5,175 nucleotides of DNA from Bacteroidota bacterium (GTDB lineage: Bacteria > Bacteroidota > Ignavibacteria > SZUA-365 > JAADGX01), in the NCBI GenBank assembly GCA_027021285.1, contig JALUUP010000525.1, positions 1 through 5,175 of the forward strand, in the 5' to 3' direction. Below the pieces are notes generated by a model. That model was not told the origin of the DNA and did no database searches. It saw only the letters and a list, made by a program, of their open reading frames with translations. A program made the translations under genes and the position numbers. Positions 1 through 5,175 of the stretch are shown here, in pieces (positions within the stretch are counted from its first letter, which is position 1; every line of letters starts with the position of its first letter).

Positions 1-3000
1 GCTGGTGATGAACGCAAAACGGCCCGCGGTAGTCATGGACGGAAGATTCAAGGTCGTGTCAAACCATTGATCGGGCTGAAGATTGCCGACGCTTGTCGTC
101 AACACGCGGGTGCGAACCTGTCCGGGGCCCAACTGGTCGAGGCTGACGGTGAACGCTCCCGACGGGCTCTCGCCGGTGTTCAGGATTCCGAGGTGGAGTC
201 GGGGAACGTCACCGAAATCCAGCGTGTCGGTTTCAAACCATACAGACTGGTAGTTGAGTGTGAGTTCGGGAAGCCGTTCGTATGCTATTGACCATCCATC
301 GAGAACGGGACGATCCTGGTTGGGCGATGGGATCAATTTCGCCGCTAGGCGGATGCGAGGATATGTTGCGGCATCCAGGTCTGTGAGCGAAATACTGTCT
401 TTCGCCATGTCCCGTACTACGACGGTGTCCTTGCCGGCGCTGTCCTTCGCGAAGACGCTCACGAGCACATTACCGGCCAAGGCCGCTTTCTTTTTCACAA
501 GGGCGTATTTCCAGCGCGAAGCGGGGCCCGCCCACGGTGAGATGACGAACCCCGTGTCGGCCCGGGCTTCGATCACCGTGTCGATGATCGCTTTGCCGGT
601 AAAGACCCGCGCAAAAGCTTCCGGCGCCGTTCCGGGTGCGGCCCCTTTTCGTCCAAGCAGCGCCCACGAGCTGTTCGGCTGAACACTGTCGATGAAGACG
701 CTGCCCAAAGAACGAAGAGGCGCTCGCACCTTCTCCAGGTTGGCCGCGGGATCGTCTGCGGCGACGATGGCGACGAATCGACCGCTGGAGATCGTTTGCA
801 GTAATGTCGCCAGGGAATCGGCATGGGCGGGCGAAGAGGCGGTTTCGTAAATGCCGGTGTACAGGACGCGCAAAGTGGAGCTGTCCAGTACGGCGACACC
901 GAATCCGCTGAATATTGAATCCGGCAGGAGGTTGATCCCGTCCAGGAATACGCCACCGCTGTTTCCGTCGTACCGTCCCGCCGACGAAAGACGAAGGTGG
1001 CGGGAAGAGGGCGGCAGGGTAAGGGCGCCGTTTCGAAACACCACACCGCGAACCTGGTTTTGCGCCAGGTCGATCGAATCGCGTTGCACGAACGCGAGGT
1101 CGTCTCGTAAATCGTGGAACCGGTACGTGTCGATGAAGACCGGATCGGGTTGATCCAGGGCCGCGCGCCAGAACCAGCTCCCGCCGGGGGGCAGGTTCGA
1201 AGGCAGAGTGTCGAGGGTGGTAACGGTCTTTCCGAAGGGCGCGGAGACGACGACCGGCTGAAGGAATTCGGGGTTCGCGTCGAATTCGAACCGCACGCCG
1301 TTGATATTCCCCGGTGATACCACGGGGTTGAGAATACGCACCGGTTTGAAACTTCCCGACGCGTATTCAAGCGGAGCGTTTGCAGCGCGCAGGTACGTGC
1401 CAAGCACTGTGTAGGAGAACGCGGCGACATTATCGTCCTCGGAAATCTCGTCAAGGCGCCGGTCCGGATCGAGACGGATTTCCAGGCGTCGCTCGCCGGC
1501 TTCCCGTTCCACGGGGACGGCCACGTGAACGGTATCCACGAGGCGGGGCAAGGCGATCATCCTGGAAAGCGTGTACGCTTCCTTTCCTTGCCGGTAGTCC
1601 GTGATGAGAACGCGCAGTGAATCATCCGTGCGCAATCCGAAGTTCGCCACCGCGATAGCAAAGCGAAGACTGTCCATGCCGTCGGTAAAGATTTCCGTTG
1701 CCGGGATGATCCACTCGTCCCGTACGACCGGGTTTGGTTTCTCGGGCAGTGTAAGTTTGACGATAGGGTCTCCAACTAACGTGTTGATCTGGATCTCGAC
1801 TCGCGTTGACGGCGTGACGCCCAGTGTCCTGAGCAACTCGCGTTTCCCGTCCGCGTGTGCTTCGCCAATGCTCTCCGATCGGTTCCTGATCAGAGCCTCG
1901 TAGAACCGGTAGTGCAGCTCGGCTCCCGCCGAAATGAATCCGAAAGCCGTATTGCCGATGTAACAGATGGCGTGGTTTTCCAGCGGGAGGACGAAGTCCT
2001 CGCTGAACGGCTGTACGTCGGGTTCGGCGAATCGCCCCGAAGCACATCCGAAATCGGTTACCAGGCCGTACCTGCCGTACCTGTTCCGCACTTCTGCGGC
2101 GTCAGTGATGCCGTTGTCCCAGTAGCGGGTGGCGCTGTGCCCGACATACGATACAATGATCCCACCTTCATCGATGGTTTGCTTTACGAATTCCTCGGGA
2201 AAGGGACCGAAATTGGACGGTGGATCGGCCGTCTTGTACAGGTGGGTTGCCCGTCCCGCCAACGGATCCGGAAGAACCAGGAGGTTGATGACCCGGTTGT
2301 TGATGAGCCGGTAACCTTGCAAGACGGATTCCGGTTCGTTGTAATCCCCTCCCGTCATGTGGAGGGTGGTTTTATTCCACAGGTCCACCGGTTGGCGCAG
2401 GTATGCCTCGTGCTTGGCCTTGTATGTGATTATGCCGGCGGAGCTGGCAACCGGCAACCGCCCCACCGCAAGACGTGGATACAGGGCCAGCGAATCGAAC
2501 GAGACAAACCAGGAATCGCTGACCGGGAAGCCGTAGGAAGGAACGTAGTTCGCGCTGAACGTCCCCCGCGTGTTTTTATAGTTGTAGTTCGCGTCTCCCA
2601 CGAGGAACAGCCAGCGAGGCGGTGTATCCTTCCAGGATCGAAGGACGTCGCGCATGAACAGTTTGATTGATTCCGGGTTGAATATTCCGAAGCTGTAGTT
2701 GTCGTAAATGTCCTCGACGTCAACAACGCGCGTTGTGACGTGGTACTCGCGCCGAATGAATTCCGTGTAATTCTCGACGGCGGCGTGGAACGCGCGGGTC
2801 GTGACAGCGAGGTATTCCGCTTGCTGAGAAGGGTTTCGCAAGTCGGCAACGATCGTGCGGGTACCAGGGGGAGGTTCGTTGAGATCGTGTACCGGGCGGA
2901 CCAGGTACCTGGCGTTGCGTCGAAGTGTGTCCACGAACAGCAATCTGTACGGGTTCGTTCCGGACACCGACAGGGGCGCCAATACCGCTCCGCCGTTTGC

Positions 3001-4125
3001 GTCCAGGCGAAGGATGAGGATATCGGTGGTGGTGAAAGAGTCGATGGAGACGATCATGGGCGTGCCGGCGATGGCGTCGTCCACGGTGACGGAAATCCGG
3101 TTGTCGCGTGCGACGAGGTAGCGAGGGTATTCGACGTCGAACCAGTCGAATACAACGCGGCTGTGCCCCGTCTCCTGGACGTTGATGCTTTCAAGGCGCA
3201 TGGAATCGATACCGTTTCGCAACATACCGGCGGGCACGAGAGTGGAGATAAGGACCTGCTCGCCGAGGTTGAACGTGCTCGAGTCAAGCGCCGGACCGTC
3301 GTTTATGGAGACGCGGACACGGTGGTTTGGCCTGATATCACGTCGTCCCTGGTAGCTGGCGACTTTCACGAGGAGTCGCGCCGGAGCCGCCGGGTTCAGG
3401 TTGTCGATCTCGAAGGGAAACGCCAATGATTGTCCCGGGTTGAGCCAATCTTCAATCCACGTGTCCTCCGACGTCCAGTCCGGGAGAACCAATCGTTCGG
3501 TGTTGGTCGAGAGAAACTCCAGCGACCGGTCTTCTTCGTGGTGCAGCAGCTCGCGTGACCATGTGAGAGTATCAAGCGGCAGGGGATGGTTGAAGGTCGC
3601 CTCATTGTATCGCTTTCCCTTTCCGGTGCCAAAGAACAGCCAATAGGCGGTCGAGTCGGAATAGCGGTCGAGGTATTCAGGGTACGGATCGTCGAGGCGA
3701 ACGGGAAGGTGCCGGTAACCATCCTCGGTGTAATTGCGATAGCCGTAAAACAGGAAATACGAGCTGTCGGTGAATGCACCGGCGTCCAGGTTAACGGGCA
3801 GCAACGAAACTTCCTTTCCCTTACGGAACAGCTTGACCGTTGCGGGATCGACGGTGGCGGTGTTTATGCCTGCGCTCTCCAACCAGGCTTTCGTGATTTT
3901 ATACACCTCGTCTTTTCGAATGAAGAATTTCACGCTCGGACCGCTGCGATTAATCCACGAACCCGAGGTGTCCAGGTCCGGTGTGATTTTTACGTAAAGG
4001 CTGTCTGTGGGAGAGGATCGGGCTGCGAAGCTGGAAGCGCTCAGGATAACCAGTATGACAATACAACCGGATCTGAACAGTGAGAACGGGCGGGTGATGA
4101 TATGCAGTGTACAATTCCGGTTCAC
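1..4125 (-). CDS. C25-family (gingipain/PorU-like) cysteine peptidase with C-terminal CARDB, FN3-like and ILEI-like domains; partial, C-terminus beyond the left edge
   Basis: The minus-strand frame is open for 1,375 codons from a GTG at 4125-4123, with no stop before the window edge. The only upstream in-frame boundary is a TAA at 4161-4159, and no ATG precedes the signal peptide, so GTG is the best start; no good Shine-Dalgarno is visible. Visible layout by residue: signal peptide about 1-35 (hydrophobic CIVILVILSASSFAA); PorU-like N-terminal region about 41-215; beta-rich domain about 220-335 ending FDWFDVEYPR; C25 core about 422-795 with WLFLVGDANYNY (505-516), SDSW (536-539), VGRLP (554-558), catalytic His in SYVGHSATRYW (H663), catalytic Cys in DFGCASGRF (C694) and closing LVGDPIVKL (783-791). 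Then follow a CARDB-like domain (798-908), an FN3-like segment (about 916-1010, SWFWR), an ILEI/FAM3-like domain (1058-1175), a beta region typical of long C25 proteins, and a second CARDB-like domain from about 1290. By family knowledge this is a secreted endopeptidase, in T9SS organisms usually exported by type IX. PorU sortase is a less likely alternative because of the length and extra domains. Confidence 0.95.
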   Translation of the reverse strand, partial: MNRNCTLHIITRPFSLFRSGCIVILVILSASSFAARSSPTDSLYVKITPDLDTSGSWINRSGPSVKFFIRKDEVYKITKAWLESAGINTATVDPATVKLFRKGKEVSLLPVNLDAGAFTDSSYFLFYGYRNYTEDGYRHLPVRLDDPYPEYLDRYSDSTAYWLFFGTGKGKRYNEATFNHPLPLDTLTWSRELLHHEEDRSLEFLSTNTERLVLPDWTSEDTWIEDWLNPGQSLAFPFEIDNLNPAAPARLLVKVASYQGRRDIRPNHRVRVSINDGPALDSSTFNLGEQVLISTLVPAGMLRNGIDSMRLESINVQETGHSRVVFDWFDVEYPRYLVARDNRISVTVDDAIAGTPMIVSIDSFTTTDILILRLDANGGAVLAPLSVSGTNPYRLLFVDTLRRNARYLVRPVHDLNEPPPGTRTIVADLRNPSQQAEYLAVTTRAFHAAVENYTEFIRREYHVTTRVVDVEDIYDNYSFGIFNPESIKLFMRDVLRSWKDTPPRWLFLVGDANYNYKNTRGTFSANYVPSYGFPVSDSWFVSFDSLALYPRLAVGRLPVASSAGIITYKAKHEAYLRQPVDLWNKTTLHMTGGDYNEPESVLQGYRLINNRVINLLVLPDPLAGRATHLYKTADPPSNFGPFPEEFVKQTIDEGGIIVSYVGHSATRYWDNGITDAAEVRNRYGRYGLVTDFGCASGRFAEPDVQPFSEDFVLPLENHAICYIGNTAFGFISAGAELHYRFYEALIRNRSESIGEAHADGKRELLRTLGVTPSTRVEIQINTLVGDPIVKLTLPEKPNPVVRDEWIIPATEIFTDGMDSLRFAIAVANFGLRTDDSLRVLITDYRQGKEAYTLSRMIALPRLVDTVHVAVPVEREAGERRLEIRLDPDRRLDEISEDDNVAAFSYTVLGTYLRAANAPLEYASGSFKPVRILNPVVSPGNINGVRFEFDANPEFLQPVVVSAPFGKTVTTLDTLPSNLPPGGSWFWRAALDQPDPVFIDTYRFHDLRDDLAFVQRDSIDLAQNQVRGVVFRNGALTLPPSSRHLRLSSAGRYDGNSGGVFLDGINLLPDSIFSGFGVAVLDSSTLRVLYTGIYETASSPAHADSLATLLQTISSGRFVAIVAADDPAANLEKVRAPLRSLGSVFIDSVQPNSSWALLGRKGAAPGTAPEAFARVFTGKAIIDTVIEARADTGFVISPWAGPASRWKYALVKKKAALAGNVLVSVFAKDSAGKDTVVVRDMAKDSISLTDLDAATYPRIRLAAKLIPSPNQDRPVLDGWSIAYERLPELTLNYQSVWFETDTLDFGDVPRLHLGILNTGESPSGAFTVSLDQLGPGQVRTRVLTTSVGNLQPDQWFDTTLNLPSMTTAGRFAFITS

Positions 4126-4400
4126 GCTGTTCTCACGGAGTGTTTTCCGGCGGTGATTTTACCTCTCGTCGTCATGGTATTTGTTGTCGTGTCGACAGAA
4201 GCGAGACTGCGCATTGGTTATATCTTCCACGTCAAGTTACATGATTGCCGTGACATTTGTAAAGAAGGAACGGCTCAGTTGGAAAAAATTGCAATTGCAT
4301 TCTGTATTTAGGTTTCAGCATCTCCCGGATTCAGCCAATTTCATTATAGACGGTGTTGTGCAAGGCTGGAATGATGTTTGATGACTAATAGTGATGCAGG
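4126..4400. other. Divergent intergenic region with no convincing gene
   Basis: This spacer lies between two genes that start outward, so it should hold both promoters and 5' leaders. It is AT-richer than the C25 gene. The minus frame is closed by TAA at 4161-4159 and the plus frame by TGA at 4392-4394. I looked for sigma-70-like pairs and for the Bacteroidota type (TTTG about 19 bases before TAnnTTTG). Only partial matches appear, such as GACATTTG at 4252-4259 and GATGTTTG at 4373-4380, each without a fitting upstream element. On the minus strand TTGACG and TATAAC occur near 4220-4235 but only seven bases apart. No promoter is called. Short open frames here look non-coding. Confidence 0.7.
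4287..4296. promoter_or_regulatory. 10-bp perfect palindrome AATTGCAATT, possible operator
   Basis: The sequence AATTGCAATT equals its own reverse complement and overlaps a second palindrome, GCAATTGC (4291-4298). It sits about 105 bases before the plus-strand start and 160 bases before the minus-strand start. A dimeric regulator could bind such a site, but a palindrome of this size in AT-rich spacer DNA can arise by chance, and no second copy was seen. Confidence 0.15.
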
Positions 4401-5175
4401 ATGAGACCTGAGATAAATATTCGCATGATAAGAAGATTCTTGTTATTCGCCATCCTGGGATTTGCACTTGCTGGAGCGGCATTCCCTTTGTTCGCTGCAA
4501 CCACGACATGGACCGGAGCGGTAAGTACGGACTGGGGTAACAGCGGGAACTGGGATAATGGCGTACCAACCCAGTCCGTCAATGCCGTCATACCCGGGAA
4601 CCCCAGCGGTGGGAGATTCCCGGTCATCAGCGGCGGATCGTATAAGACAAGAAAACTCACCATCGAAGCCAACGGGGAAATGACACAGACGGGCGGGACG
4701 CTCGAAGTGAGAAGGGATTTTGTTGTCAATTCCGGAGCGACGGTCACTTTTACCGATGGCACCCTGTTATGCGACAGAAGACTCACATTGGAAGCAAACG
4801 GAGCCTTTATACAACGAGGCGGTACGGTTTATGTCAATTGGAAATTAAAACTCAACGTAGGCGCTTCGTACACGCTGACGGCTGGAGACCTGACCGTCAC
4901 GGATATTCTTGACATATCGAATGGAGGGGCTTTCACCCAAAGCGGTGGAGCTGTGATCACTACCGACGATATCAAGGTCAGGGACGGTGCGTCGTACACG
5001 CTGTCAGGGGGAACAGTTTCCACAAACAGGAATCTGGAACTTTTTGACACCGGAACGTTTGCACAGGGCGGTGGGACGGTCACCATTTTGAAGGATTTTT
5101 CTGCCAATGCCCAAAGCGTATATACACAGACCGGCGGTCTCATGCAGATTGACGAGGATTGGAAAAATGAGGGAT
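4401..5175 (+). CDS. Secreted beta-solenoid repeat protein with N-terminal Trp-rich module; partial, C-terminus beyond the right edge
   Basis: The frame opens after a TGA at 4392-4394 and runs 258 codons to the right edge. Two starts are possible: ATG 4401, used here, and ATG 4425, which gives a more standard signal peptide beginning MIRRFLLFAILG. Neither has a well-placed Shine-Dalgarno; an AGG abuts ATG 4401. Residues 9-33 are a signal peptide ending PLFAA. Residues 36-80 form a module with WTGAVSTDWGNSGNWDNGVP then AVIPGNP and RFPVISGG. This style opens many large secreted, often type IX-exported, proteins of Bacteroidota and relatives. Residues 85-252 are eight uninterrupted 21-residue repeats with a central T-Q/L-x-G-G motif, most likely stacked as rungs of a beta-solenoid. 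I recognise no catalytic motif, so enzyme activity, adhesion or a purely structural role cannot be told apart. It is transcribed away from the C25 peptidase gene and is less GC-rich by eye. The total length and any C-terminal sorting domain are unknown. Confidence 0.9.
   Translation, partial: MRPEINIRMIRRFLLFAILGFALAGAAFPLFAATTTWTGAVSTDWGNSGNWDNGVPTQSVNAVIPGNPSGGRFPVISGGSYKTRKLTIEANGEMTQTGGTLEVRRDFVVNSGATVTFTDGTLLCDRRLTLEANGAFIQRGGTVYVNWKLKLNVGASYTLTAGDLTVTDILDISNGGAFTQSGGAVITTDDIKVRDGASYTLSGGTVSTNRNLELFDTGTFAQGGGTVTILKDFSANAQSVYTQTGGLMQIDEDWKNEG
4653..5156 (+). repeat. Eight in-frame 63-bp (21-residue) coding repeats
   Basis: The units start at 4653, 4716, 4779, 4842, 4905, 4968, 5031 and 5094 and align without any insertion or deletion. 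The protein consensus is roughly x-L-x-[IL]-x-x-x-G-A-x-[FY]-T-[QL]-x-G-G-T-[VL]-x-[VT]-x. Examples are KLTIEANGEMTQTGG (unit 1), RLTLEANGAFIQRGG (unit 3) and DIKVRDGASYTLSGG (unit 6). At the DNA level the copies have diverged, but short exact matches stay in register: TCGTACACGCTG at 4866-4877 and 4992-5003 (two units apart), and ACACAGAC at 4683-4690 and 5124-5131 (seven units apart). A ninth unit seems to begin at 5157 and is cut by the window edge. Confidence 0.9.

Noticed and set aside
573..1454. 293-codon minus-strand open frame in a different frame from the C25 gene
   Set aside because: Its product is rich in Arg, Ser, Pro and Thr without any domain, while the other minus frame there gives convincing CARDB, FN3-like and ILEI-like sequence.
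1855..2670. 271-codon plus-strand open frame antisense to the C25 gene
   Set aside because: It covers the region of the C25 catalytic His and Cys in the opposite strand's well-conserved frame. Its translation shows no recognisable domain; it is a by-product of GC-rich codon use.
2740..3429. 229-codon plus-strand open frame
   Set aside because: It is antisense to the beta-rich domain and the start of the C25 core; no start signal or domain supports it.
4190..4197. TGTCGACA palindrome in the spacer
   Set aside because: Eight bases of palindrome with no repeat copy or flanking symmetry is expected by chance.
4220..4235. TTGACG and TATAAC on the minus strand as a promoter for the C25 gene
   Set aside because: The two elements are only seven bases apart, far from the 16-18 needed for a sigma-70-type promoter.
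4102..4311. 69-codon plus-strand open frame with a hydrophobic stretch in the divergent spacer
   Set aside because: It overlaps the start of the C25 gene, has no ribosome binding site or recognisable motif, and partly reads antisense to that gene's leader. The hydrophobic run could be chance.
4385..4786. 133-codon minus-strand open frame over the start of the repeat protein
   Set aside because: It is antisense to the signal peptide, Trp-rich module and first repeats of the plus-strand gene, whose frame is strongly supported by exact 63-base periodicity.
4829..5143. 104-codon minus-strand open frame over the repeats, itself repetitive
   Set aside because: Its apparent repeats are just the complement of the 63-base units of the plus-strand gene.

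Overview
The window holds the 5' parts of two divergently transcribed genes for large secreted proteins, separated by a gene-free spacer of about 275 bases. Neither gene ends inside the window. Both begin with a signal peptide, and both have domain styles common in the Fibrobacteres-Chlorobi-Bacteroidetes (FCB) supergroup and related candidate phyla that use type IX secretion. I therefore infer a free-living FCB-type bacterium with a fairly GC-rich genome. The phylum cannot be fixed from this sequence, and the C-terminal sorting domains that would confirm type IX export lie outside the window.

Left and centre (minus strand, 4125 down to 1): one reading frame stays open for 1,375 codons. It encodes a C25-family (gingipain/PorU-like) cysteine peptidase. 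In order, the protein shows a signal peptide, a PorU-like N-terminal region, a beta-rich domain ending in FDWFDVEYPR, the C25 catalytic core with a recognisable His-Cys pair (H663, C694), a CARDB-like domain, an FN3-like segment, a domain matching the eukaryotic ILEI/FAM3 (PANDER-like) fold, a further beta region, and the start of a second CARDB-like domain cut by the left edge. The many shorter open frames on either strand across this stretch are shadows of this gene.

Spacer (4126-4400): AT-richer than the C25 gene, with in-frame stops bounding both genes. It must carry both promoters, but I see no convincing -35/-10 or Bacteroidota-type promoter. A 10-bp perfect palindrome (AATTGCAATT) is the only discrete site worth naming.

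Right (plus strand, 4401 to the right edge): a secreted protein with a signal peptide, a short Trp-rich 'WTG..STDW...NW' module, and then eight gap-free 21-residue repeats that probably form a beta-solenoid. Units alternate between two subtypes, giving a 42-residue super-repeat.

Together the genes look like cell-surface or extracellular proteins: a large multidomain protease beside a solenoid surface protein. A functional link between them (shared control, or protease and substrate) is possible but not shown by the sequence. I see no RNA genes, mobile elements, CRISPR arrays or complete novel system here.
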